NCBI GenBank assembly: GCA_947247005.1
Contig: OX365959.1
Span: forward strand, 33,500,148-33,564,147
Origin: Spisula solida
Taxonomy: Eukaryota > Mollusca > Bivalvia > Venerida > Mactridae
DNA: 64,000 nt
Direction: 5' to 3'
Part shown: piece after piece, positions 22,908 through 34,048 of the stretch
How the letters are laid out: each line of letters starts with the position of its first letter
How positions within the stretch are numbered: the stretch's first letter is position 1
Program-made: the position numbers and the translations under genes
The notes under the pieces: model-generated
What the model was told of the DNA's origin: nothing
Database searches by the model: none
Seen by the model: only the letters and a program-made list of their open reading frames with translations

Positions 22908-22992
22908 TTGGCGCAGTCGGTATGGTCGCGGTCACTTCAGTGCTAGGCGCTGTCGCCGTTGGTGTCGTGGGTTCGAATCCCACTCACACCGG
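22908..22992 (+). other. tRNA-like sequence with consensus A and B boxes
   Basis: TTGGCGCAGTCGG (22,908-22,920) fits the A-box consensus and GGTTCGAATCC (22,970-22,980) fits the B box, with a long spacing of about 50 bases. The B-box stem extends into GGTGTCGTGGG / CCCACTCACACC, so the 3' part pairs with itself rather than with a 5' acceptor strand. That suggests a SINE head or RNA polymerase III promoter relic rather than a tRNA gene. Confidence 0.5.
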
Positions 22993-23450
22993 GTGAGGGT
23001 TCATATACGAATTTTTAAAATATTTAGTTAGTTTATGTTGATATTCTGGTAAGACCAAAAAGCTCTAACCATCAGCCCTCAATGAACATCATATTAGAAT
23101 CTAGAACCTGCACATGTTCAGTAAATAGTATTGTATAAATTCGGTCGTCTGTGAAACATGATGTTTACTTCCAGAATGCATAAGTATGTACTAGTATATT
23201 GATTATTCTTGTGTATTATTATTTGCTTTTAATGGATTATGGAGATTTTTCAGTGAAAATAACAGTGACATTATCATTTTGTTATTTTCCCTGTTTTAGA
23301 AGCTGGTTCCAGTATCATGCAGAAAAAGAAAACGTAACGTCAACTGTGCCGGGCTTTACAATAAGCGTTACGTCATTATGACGTCATTATTCTCACGTCG
23401 TGACGTCCGAATCGACGTGATTATTCCAATTAAGCCAATTACGGCACATA

Positions 23451-24177
23451 CGAGGGGTGATCAATATATTCGAAGACTTTCCTTCTAACTTTTAAAAATT
23501 GACACTAGAACAATGAAATTACCAGACAATATAGATCTATCAATTATCTAGCGTTTTAGTTGTTATTGTAGGGACTCTGTCAAACTGACGCCATGGTAAA
23601 ATAAGAATAAACGGAAGAATTAAGACAGAGTTAGGGATACTCCTTCTTAATGTCTGATAAATAAGAGGCATATTTCTGAACGATATGTTACTGGCGAACT
23701 CCACGATCAGAAAAGATTACAAAACAATAAATCTTTCATTCCATTTGAAAGGAGTTCTTTAGAATTTGCGCCCTAAACTTGTTAGGTCGTGATTCCTTCT
23801 TCATCGGGATGATGCTACCGTGTAAAGCCAACCGCTTTTTTGAGTTGTAAGTCCAGTAACGCAACGAGACAATTTCTATTCCGCCTTACATTCCAGAGTT
23901 GGCTATTTATGACTTATTTTTGTATTAAAAGTTAATAAATCGTATACAGTGGGTCGGATATGAGTCCAGAAAGGAGCTCGGTGCTGCTCAAACGGCGATG
24001 CTTGGAATGGCGTCACGTGACGGCCCGCGTCACGCACTCATTACATAAATACGACTATGTTATAAGTGCATTCGATCGGAGATATCCTACACTGAATAAT
24101 GCATATTTGATTTTGAGCCTTGATGACAAAACAAAATTGCTAGATGAAAAGTCCACGAATATATTGATCACCCCTCG
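23451..24177. mobile_element. Mariner-type MITE, 727 bp
   Basis: A perfect 22-bp inverted repeat begins CGAGGGGTGATCAATATA at the left (23,451-23,472) and is mirrored at 24,156-24,177. Weaker pairing extends to about 32 bp (GACTTTYC). TA flanks both ends (23,449-23,450 and 24,178-24,179), the target duplication of IS630/Tc1/mariner elements. The only open frame (23,960-24,184) shows no transposase motif, so the copy is non-autonomous. Confidence 0.85.
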
Positions 24178-24359
24178 TATTTAAGAGGAATTGAATTTTC
24201 TGTGATCACTCGGTGAAATAAAATTCGATCTTACACCAACATCTACAAATACCCTCTATTTATTCATCATTTTCTTATCCTGGTTATTGATTACGAATCA
24301 ACTTTGTGATATATTGTAATTCTTATTCGCTACCCCATACTACTCATATTAAAGCCATA

Positions 24360-25060
24360 AAAATCCTCCGCAAGCAAAATGCATCTAGACACTAGTAGAC
24401 AGTGTTGGTTTAAAGTATTTAAATAGTGACTACTGTGTTTTTACGATATGATATACCCTAGCGATTGTTGATTTAGCCCCACCGTTCAGACAAACTTATA
24501 GCCTAATGTTATTATCTCTTTCAGGAACGACCTCTGTATTTTAAAACCTCCGAAAGCAATCCATGGTTTCGCGTTATGGTATAATTAGGTTTAGCGTTTC
24601 CATCTGTCAATAAATAGTGAACATTCTATGAATAATTAAATCCTTATCTCAACGATGCGCTCTTAACACATTCAGGAGTTCCGTGTTTTTCAGAATTCAT
24701 GAAGCATATTCTGAATGTGATTTATATCAAGCTCATAACCTGGTGTATCTCATTATTATATAACATTGCCTCGTCAATCACTGCTGTGAGATTGGTTCTT
24801 AAATATTGGTAAAACTTGCTTGATATATTCAACCAAATATAAGTTTATGATTTTGACTAACAAAACATAGTCAATGGAGTAAATCAAATATGTATTGAAC
24901 AGAATACCAACCTATGTTAAACCACAACATAAACATAATTATGTACTTTAAGAAGATGACTGTTTGGCGCTACTTTTGTTCGTTAGGCTAAATATCTTAC
25001 CACTCTCAAGTTAAATAATATCTGTTAAAATACCGAAATAATGTATTTAAAACTTTGAAA
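24360..25060. repeat. Unit C1, fourth segment
   Basis: Positions 24,440-24,765 match 49,335-49,626 in C3 closely (for example TACCCTAGCGATTRTTGATT and CCTCCGAAAGCAATCCATGG). Positions 24,768-25,060 match 53,665-53,960 in C3 and 36,490-36,740 in C2. In C3 a 4-kb insertion splits exactly this junction, and C2 lacks the first part. Confidence 0.85.
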
Positions 25061-25930
25061 TTTAAAATGAAATGTACAACATTTCGCATTCTAACGACGC
25101 ACAGATTTGATTTGTAATCTAAAGAATTATTCAAAAGCTAACGGTTTTTTACGACTAAAGTAACAAAATGTAGTGGATGAAAGGTGACAGTACGTAACGT
25201 AATGGTGTATACAAATTTACATTATTATTGTTGTCAACAGGGTTAATCTATTTGTGGCTTCGCAATACGACGAATACCAGTTTCTACTCATTACAAAAGT
25301 CGTCAAACATTAATTGTTGGAATTGTATTTCTTATGGGCACTACTGATTGCTGCAAGTACTTTTTACAAATAACACTTCTGGTAACATGTTTTACGTTTT
25401 TTTCCTCAAAATCCAATGCATGGATTGAATCGTTGAAATGAGTGATCACTTTGCTAATGTATCTGTCTGTAACATTCAATCAAGTTCATTTCACTAAAAC
25501 ATATAATTTGCAATATTTTCTATACGGTTACACAGAGACTCGTCTTATTTATTCTGACAATATTTAAATGCATGTTTATTATTAAGCGATCGTGCCACAC
25601 CTCTGATTGTTAGAAGATAAATGTGCATGTTCTATTATTATGCCATAGCAACCTATTATTCATTCTGCCATAAATAGCAATTTCTAATTGGCCACCCTAT
25701 AATATATTATATATTGTGATATAACCAGTCAATAAATATAAAGTTGTGGTTTTTTTTCATTCCACGCACTAATAAATCGATTTCAATAAAGAAATCACGT
25801 ATTCATGAACAAAACCGTCCATGCGGAACGGTTGGTGCAAAATGTTTTATGAGCACGGGGTCCTCGTGCTCGGCATGGGAAATTATCGCATTTGATCGGA
25901 ACTCGTCATGTTTGTAAAGCCACGTTTGAA
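25061..25930. other. AT-rich, no gene seen
   Basis: C1 loses clear similarity to C2 and C3 here. No features recognised. Confidence 0.4.
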
Positions 25931-25937
25931 AAACATC

Positions 25938-26033
25938 AAACATGGCGAGAATGAGCGATGCAAACATGGCGAGAATGAGCGATGCAAACATGGCGAGAAT
26001 GAGCGATGCAAACATGGCGAGAATGAACGATGC
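25938..26033. repeat. 24-bp minisatellite, four units
   Basis: AAACATGGCGAGAATGAGCG plus ATGC repeats four times; the last unit has one change. Because 24 is a multiple of three, open frames run through it on both strands. Confidence 0.97.
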
Positions 26034-27105
26034 GGAGCGAGCTCAAGCCGTCGGGATGATTCGTGCCGGCACCACACTCCAACATGTGTGTTATTCGTCG
26101 TCATAAAAATGCATGTGTCTTTAATTACTTGTATTTTAGGACAACGTATTAAAAGAAACATATTTTCTATCAATGTAAGTGGATTTTATAATCAAAAATC
26201 GCCAACGGAAATATCTTGGGGTTATATTTGAGGTATGCTGTTTGTCCCTCGGTCGGTGCAACCTAATTTGAGAGAGCACACTAGACATGGGTTGCCATTC
26301 CACAACAGTATCTTCCCAGATACAGTCTATCAATGAAGGTATCGTGCTGCAGAAGGTGGACATACAAAATATTAAACCGGAACCAGTTTCGACGTGATTT
26401 GTTTTGCAGTTTTTGTTTTTTGGGTGCCCGTGTTAATACTCTCTGTTAAGTATCTTCCTCGTTATCGAATTTCAATGATTTTTGTCTTACATATGAAGAA
26501 TACAATGTAATAAACTTATTTGTTTATTTTTATTATTCTTCGAAAACATTTCCTAGGTGGCTAATTAGAACTTCGGCGTAGTGTATTCCTAATATTACCT
26601 TTTACCGCGAATTTATGAGAAAAGCCAGTTTCCCAAAGTGTATATTACTTGATACAACTGAAATATTTATTAGAATGCCCTTGATTGATTTTACTTGACA
26701 ACGAGTACTACATAATTGTACGGTCTAGCTTTTTGTGCTTCAAACCAATACACATCACAATTAACATGAAATAAAATAGATTCACTGCCTGAAATCATTT
26801 TTCAAAACTAACACGTGGCTGGTTCAAATCGCTGTCAATGTCCCATATGTACATTGCGGTTGTCTGATATATTTCAATAGTCACTGTAATAATGTATCCG
26901 TCTGGAAAACAACATCAATTACTTGAATTATATACATCTTTGGAACATTCTTCGCTTCGGGATCGTCTACGAGGTCAGAAAATGTACTTGACAGACAGAT
27001 AGGGAGAGATTGTTACACATTAAACAACACTCGTAACAAATGTTGCAGATTCAGACTTGTAATATATAAATAATATTTATATTGCAACACATATACACCA
27101 GTCTA
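26034..27105. other. AT-rich, no gene seen
   Basis: Short open frames flank the minisatellite and then nothing. No repeat family recognised. Confidence 0.4.
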
Positions 27106-27109
27106 CCTA

Positions 27110-27480
27110 TTCAATGAGGAAAAATAAAACAAGCGATTACATTAATTCTTTTTCGTTTGTGACTGAATAACCATTTGACCGAGGGGTTTAGTCATCCGTA
27201 TACGGAGTTGATGAGTTAATGTGTTAAGTAAATGATGACCACAATGTGCACTGTCGATACTACATTTGTATGAGCAGAAATAAAACAAGGGATTACATTC
27301 ATTGTATTGATACATTGTTGACTGAACAAAAAGAAAGATTACTCGACCGCAGGAAACGCAACATTCATCAAGACATTCAAATAAACAAAAACTAGTGATC
27401 TTTCCTGCTCAATTATACACATTTGAAAATTTGGTTTGACTGAATAACCATTTGACCGAATAGTTTAGTATGAACTACGT
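27110..27480. repeat. Degenerate tandem repeat, about three units
   Basis: GACTGAATAACCATTTGACCG occurs at about 27,160 and 27,438 in near-identical form. AAATAAAACAAGSGATTACATT occurs at about 27,122 and 27,280. Units of roughly 140-160 bp are implied. Confidence 0.5.
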
Positions 27481-29080
27481 GTACTTTAATATTCTAGGGG
27501 GAATATTACCCTTGTTATTTTTAACGAAGATGAATTGAGGGCAAGATTGTTTGATATCAGACGGACTATATGAACGTTGTATGTGATGTGCTGTGTGCAG
27601 CCATTGATCATAGAAGTGTAAATATTGGCCAGTTATTTAGATGCACAACTAGAATTCATTACTGACACATCCTTCATAAAAGCTGATTAATTAAAGAAAA
27701 ATAACAAAATTAATGATTAAACATGGTAATGATGAAACATGGTAATGAGTTAACTGTTGTGTTACTTGGAATTCCTGCATATATAAACAATATCTGATAT
27801 TTATAATCAATGAACAATTCATAGTTTATTTTTCAGCAAGTGGATCTTGCTTAGAACGATGCTTCTACACTAGTATCTTGCTTGGAACGATGCTTCTACA
27901 CTAGTATCTTGCTTAGAACAATGCTTCTACAATAGTATCTTGCTTAGAACGATGCTTCTACACTAGTATCTTGCTTAGAACGATGCTTCTACACTAGTAT
28001 TTGCTTAGAACGATGCTTCTACACTAGTATTTGCTTAGAACGATGCTTCTACAATAGTATCTTGCTTAGAACGATGCTTCTACACTAGTATAGACATTGC
28101 TGTTTTAAAATATTTATATTATTCTATGTTAAGACCCGAAAATCGCAGGGAATCCTGATTAACACAATTACCGTGCAGACAAACTGATTGCAATTTGTCT
28201 AACATAATTATCCCTATCAGGCATGGCCGTCTCTGTCTAGTCATCAGTATATTTAGAAACTTTGGAAATGTGCAAATTACGTTTAGTAGTACGTAATATA
28301 ATTAACAATAGTGATATCAAGTTAGCGCATAGGGTGAAACTTGGCACACTGAGTGAAATAATCAACTTTAGGACTACTACTTTTTCTAAAATTGTAAATG
28401 TGATTCGTTTTACCAAATTTACGCATCACAATGTTCAAATTACATGTTTTTGAAACCGCCTATCATCTATAATTGTTTATTACATCCAAGCACTAGGCCC
28501 GATTCTTAGACACTAAATTATCAACTAAAGCGTCTATCTGCCGTCTACCGATGTAAACTGTCTTCTACACAATTGATTCAAGCTTTATACGTATAGTCAT
28601 CAAAGCAGACAATGTTCCTAAACACGTCACTTATTAACTTTGGTAGAGTCAAGAAAACGATTTCACCATCAAAATGACACAAGTTGACTGTATGATCACG
28701 TCATTGCGCTCCCATCTATACAATAGTTAGGATGTTTTCTAGTCTATAATCACTAGCTCAATATATATAGCTGATGGCAAATCATTTCATGATTGCTTGT
28801 CCGGGAATTTGAGATACACTAATTTCCATGGTGATATAAAAATGGGAAATGGTAGCGTAGGAAATGCCATATTCCGAGTTTTGACCTGTAGATCAATTTG
28901 TTTAAACGGTGTGCTAAGAGCATTTCACAATGTTCGGATACATTAGGTAGGGGAGCGGTGGTCTCGATGTAGGTGCGTTTTTTGGGATGGAGAATTCCCG
29001 GGCTCCCCGTTTGCGCCACTGTTTAACTTTTCTGTTCAAGAAAGCCCTAAATGCTCCATTTCTACCCACGTATATGAAGG
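27470..29080. repeat. Unit C1, last segment
   Basis: Matches 37,960-39,535 in C2. Shared words include TTACTTGGAATTCCTGCATA, GGAAATGTGCAAATTACG, ATCAAGTTAGCGCA and GCCATATTCCGAG. The only large difference is the minisatellite at 27,845-28,090. Confidence 0.8.
27845..28090. repeat. 31-bp minisatellite, eight units
   Basis: Unit TCTTGCTTAGAACGATGCTT plus CTACACTAGTA. Two units lack one C and are 30 bp, giving 246 bp in total. C2 has a single diverged unit at the same place (38,600-38,630), so the array expanded only in C1. Confidence 0.97.
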
Positions 29081-30915
29081 TAAATATACACAGAGAAATG
29101 TACCCTTCAATATGCAGCATGGGCGATATATATAAGGACAAATCCCTTATTTATACATGTAATCGGCACATCTTATATTTTACGATTCAGTGTTTATGAC
29201 ATACGAAGGTTGTTCTTCTACACTTTTTAGGATTGATAATTTTTTTAACGAACTCTTGTTTAATTGAGCTGTATACTGAAGGATGTTGTGCCTCATATGA
29301 TTTATTGCCACATCCATATCACACCAAACATTCATTATTCTGATCCTATGCGAAGAACAAACATTATTTTAAGACTCGCTCATGGAAAACATACAAAAAG
29401 AAAACAATCCGATTTTATGTTTCGATTATCTATTAATAAAGTTCAATAAGCAAGATATGGTGAGATACCGGTGCGGCTGCAGTCAGATCGCACAAAGACA
29501 ATAAAATGCAGATCTACCGAGATACCCTAAATGGCTGCGGTAAGATCTCTAAGCTATTAAAGTCATGATTGTCTTATTGTAATAAACCATATGTATGATC
29601 ATATCACAAACACACTTGCGTTCATCTAAGATGGTAACGAATAGTCAATTAAGTATTTTGGAGGTATTGCCGCTACGAAAGACTACCCGCCATGCATGCG
29701 TCTTTGCATGACTCTTGGCTCTGACAGAAACCCCAGCAACAGAGCTATCAGAATGTCAATGTTCAATGCATTAAGTAAGTTAAAGCTTTCCCCCGCTTTA
29801 CTGTTTTACTACAGACCAGGCAATACTGTGTAGTGCTGACATGCTATTATCCGCACTACCGTGCATTTTATTGCCAGTACTACCTTGCAGACATGCGATG
29901 ACTCGCATCACTGCCGTGCTAAAAACAATAATGTATTAACCAAAGAACAAGGGTAGCTCAAGAAAGCCTAACATAATGTTTTACGAGCGACTCAAGACCC
30001 TTTAGTTTTTGACGTGCGATAAATACAGGGGATGCCTTAACTTACACGTACGACACAATAGACCTATATAGTACTGATTTAATTAACAGTCGATATTACG
30101 AGTAATACTTGAACTATATGATACTACTGTGTTCTAGTATTAAAGCTCTGAAGCTAGAATTTCCGCCACAAAATTTGTACCTGAAAGAATGTCCCCCAAA
30201 TTCTAGCAATACATATTTGACTTACAAGTTGACCAAGCTTAACTGTTACCTGTGGCCAATACCTCAAATTTGGCCGCATGACCTGCGCATATAGGCAAAA
30301 GTGTATGCCCCAATACCCGAGTAGATCTACTATACTTATTGAATTATTTGCCTACAATTAAACCGTACGTCATCTAGAACTATAATATACTAGATGAGCA
30401 TATACTGAATCTAAATACCTAATGAAAAATTGATAACACCTGTCAAGTGCCACATAACAACACTAAAGAAAAAATAGCTAACCTAATTATCTTGTTCCAA
30501 ACCGAAGTGAGAACACTGAGCACCACCTACGTACTTGTTCCAAATTGAAATACAGTAGCTCGGGGGCATTTCAGGTTCAATAATGCTAAAGGATAGAGTC
30601 TACAATTCCGCCGAACCGATAACAATTAACAAAGCAATAAACACAATTCTGCCGACTAAAGCTGGGCAATTTCAATATAACGGCCTGACTGATATATAAA
30701 AGTGTATATATTATAATGACACTACATAGTGATACCAATCTGCATGCAAGACGACAACAAAACAAGATTTACCGTAGAGACGAAAAAGGCTGTATGAACT
30801 TGCCATGTGTACATCGATAAGATAATGCTTACAGCGCTTTGATTCAGAACTATGTGCGGGTCTGTTTGCAAATTGAAGAGGCCGATATGCAATTGGAAAT
30901 TATAGGCAATGTATC
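29081..30915. other. Between C1 and the 42-bp array, no gene seen
   Basis: Short open frames (28,987-29,199; 29,264-29,449; 30,109-30,294) have no recognisable domain. One outlying unit of the 42-bp repeat lies near 30,830. Confidence 0.4.
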
Positions 30916-30918
30916 AAA

Positions 30919-31402
30919 CATGCTTTGATTCAGAATGTCGAGCAAACAGCAATTGCTTACAGTGCTTTGATTCAAAATGTCGAGCAAACAGTAATTGCAT
31001 ACAGTGCTTTGATTCAGAATGTCGACCAAACAGTCAGCGTACAGTGCTTTGATTTAGAATGTCGAGCAAACAGACATTGCTTACAAGTTACAATGCTTTA
31101 AATCAGAATATCGAGCAAACAGCCACTGCTTACCGTGCTTTGATTTAGAATGTCAAGCAAGCAGCCACTGTTAACAGTGTTTTGATTTAGAATGTCGAGC
31201 AGACATTGCTTACCGTGCTTTGATTCAGAATGTCGAGCAAACAGTCGTTGCTTACAGTGCTTTGATTCAGAATGTCAAGCAAACAGTTATTGCTAACAGT
31301 GCTTTGATTCATAATGTCGAGCAAACAACCACTGCTTACAGTGCTTTGATTTAGAATGTCTAGCAAACAGCCACTGCGTACAGTGCTTTGATTCAGAATA
31401 AC
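30919..31402. repeat. ~42-bp minisatellite, about twelve units
   Basis: The core AGTGCTTTGATTCAGAATGT is followed by CGAGCAAACAGYCATTGCTTAC with moderate divergence. Twelve occurrences of CTTTGATT or a variant can be counted between 30,923 and 31,390. Confidence 0.92.
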
Positions 31403-32527
31403 GAGGGTCTAGTCGCTTGGTAGCCTGTATTGAGTTTGGTCGATATGCAACCAAAATAGCATTTCAATACGCATCTTGATGACTATGGTCATGAATGTGC
31501 TTTAGATCTTTCTGTTCGAACCCGGTGCCGGAAACGGTCTGCACAACCAACCAGTCGACATATCTGCATGCGACGTATTAAATCCAGACGTAGGCAATTA
31601 CCTACAGCCATATACACACAACGTTTATATACTATATCTAAATCAACCAATTGAGCTTGAAATAAAACATGAGTACACGATTGTGTAGTCTGCTCAAAAC
31701 AAATCTCTAGCGCCTCTCAACTTTTGTCAACACCATCGTAATCGCAACGAAATAGCCCTCTACATCTCGCCATTATGATCATCAACCCTTCATGTAGCGT
31801 TTTATAACAAACATATAAACTTCCGAAGCAGGTATTCATCGATTCAATCAGATACGTTTGACATATCATTTTTGTAAACTTTGCCCTTGGAAATTCACAC
31901 AGGAAAGACGAAGTGACGTCATCGAATGCGATAAAGTTCTGTATTGACCGGATCAGACGGACTCAAAACGTTCAATTAGAAATGAGTTACACGTAAGAAG
32001 GGACCTGTTACAATCGCACAGATCTCGCTAAAAAAATGTGGTTATTCTTAAGCGATAACCATGATAATAAAACTGCCGTAAAGCTATTCCTTTTATATAC
32101 ATATTTGCCTTATGTCAACCAAAAAAGAAAATGTTCAGAACAGTTTCATTCTATGATTTATATTGAAATCATTAATCAAATCTATATGCAATGTGTCTCA
32201 GTCGACGATAAAATTGTTAAAACCTTTCGGTACTAAATGCTTAACGGCAAGTATGTCTAAAATATTCTTCCCAATAACGTATTACTTTTATGAAACCAGA
32301 CAATGATTTGGTGCATGCTTGTGGAATATTTCAAATTATTTTCTTCTTGAGGGTAATAAAATTATATGACTTTTCAAAGTTGTCATTTTCAATCTAGTTT
32401 TAAGAGCCAAATTCGGTATGGTAAACATCAAGTTGCAAAAGATTAGACGAGGACGAACACGTTCTGCAAGACTCTACACACACCTTGATAGAAATAGCCG
32501 TTTCTAACACATTGTATCATATTTATT
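31403..32527. other. AT-rich, no gene seen
   Basis: No recognisable coding or repeat feature. The open frame at 32,036-32,236 has no domain signature. Confidence 0.4.
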
Positions 32528-32580
32528 GTTGGGTAACTGGCCTGCGCCTTTCGTTAACCGGGTGCAGTCTGTCGGTGACA
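32528..32580 (+). repeat. Direct repeat left of P3
   Basis: TTGGGTAACTGGCCTG, CGTTAACCGGGT and AGTCTGTCGGTGAC occur in this order here and again at 33,621-33,672, about 1.09 kb apart, enclosing P3. Confidence 0.8.
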
Positions 32581-32597
32581 TAACAGTTACCGAATGT

Positions 32598-33239
32598 TTA
32601 AGAAATAAAAATCTGGTGGCGTATTTTGTCGGTGAATAAAACATGGGCAGGAGTTCGGATGCGAACGAGTGCCTGTGTTTTATTCACCGACAAAATACAA
32701 GAACAGAGTTTTTATTTCGATCCTAAATACGATAACATCCCGCACTATTTAACTGCGCGCATTCCATTTTCACCCATTTGACATTGAACATACTTCCACG
32801 CTGAAATTGAGTGGCTTATTAGCTGGTACAATTACCTCCCTCGTTAATGAAAACGACCTTCGTAATTTTCTGAAGCAAATAACACATTTTAAACATTGAA
32901 ACAATTTTAATAACACGTGTATAGTGTACATGTATCTATTTCATGAAAAGAAAACTATAAATGAATTGATTATCAGAAGTTTTTATGAATCTTAATTTCG
33001 TGAGTATATTGGAGTTTCTAAAAATAGATGCGTCATAGTTGTAACACTGGATACTCGTGCAACTCGCGACCCGTTGAAGTTTTTACTATAAACTTTACGT
33101 TCATTCATTCATAAATATGGCACGTGGTACGGGGCGTAAATAGTAACAGCCAATTTGATACCATGTTTTATTTCGGTAATAATACATGCTCTGGTTTGCT
33201 CTATGTGTATATGGATTAATCCGCTGATCTTGTTAGAAT
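32598..33239 (-). mobile_element. P3: copy of the palindrome-ended repeat, reverse orientation
   Basis: The same ends as P1 and P2 are present, and homology runs throughout (CGAAGGTCGTTTTCATTAACG on the reverse strand). The palindrome (32,622-32,699) is shortened: the two arms starting TTTGTCGGTGAATAAAACA almost meet. Confidence 0.7.
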
Positions 33240-34048
33240 AATGAATTATAACATCATTCGGGTTTAACTATTTCTGTTAGGAAGTTTTAGTTTAATTGTC
33301 ATGAATGTACATAATCATTTGCGTTACCTTTACTTTAAAGTGTAGTTGTTGTGTGAGAGAATTTGTGTGTAAGTTTATAAGACTTCAATCAATTATTGTT
33401 TGAGAGCTTAGAATTTGTATTACATGCATTTAAAAGCTTACTGTATACTTATTGTTTTGCCTTATTGTGTTTAATATGTTGTTGTTTGAATATTTCGTAT
33501 TGTTTATTTCAGATAACCACTTCCGCTTGAATCGTTTGAACGCTTGTTATAACGATTGAAAGCTTGCATGTTGATAAATGACTAGAATAAAGATAGTAAA
33601 AACTATCAATCCTGGTTTTGTTTGGGTAACTGGCCTGTGCCTATCGTTAACCGGGTCCAGTCTGTCGGTGACGACTGAACAGTTAGCACTAATATTCTCG
33701 TAGGATTGACATAAAATAATCAAAATACGTCAAAATCATCCGTTATTAATTATAAATTGGGGAAAGATCATAATTGTATACGATGTTCTGATTTATAGTA
33801 TATTACCGCCAAATACTCAACATGGTTTTTGTTTTCGGATAGTTAAACTAACCAGGAAGAGTTCTACTGACAGTTGCTATATTTCATTCCGACTTTTGTC
33901 ACTCCGTCTTGGTAACAATTGACCAAGTTAAGAGTCCGGTTACGGAAGAAAATGGTACAAGATATTTACAAGAAGAAACTTCTTTAAAATACGACACAGA
34001 TTTACACAGATTTGTACAGATGTTCACACATATCCTATCATACGTTCC
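33240..34048. other. Between P3 and C2, no gene seen
   Basis: Contains the right-hand direct repeat (33,621-33,672). A short open frame at 33,909-34,100 has no recognisable domain. Confidence 0.4.

Noticed and set aside
25908..26231. Repeat protein with KHGENERC units
   Set aside because: The repeats come from a 24-bp minisatellite open on both strands, and flanking residues show no domain.
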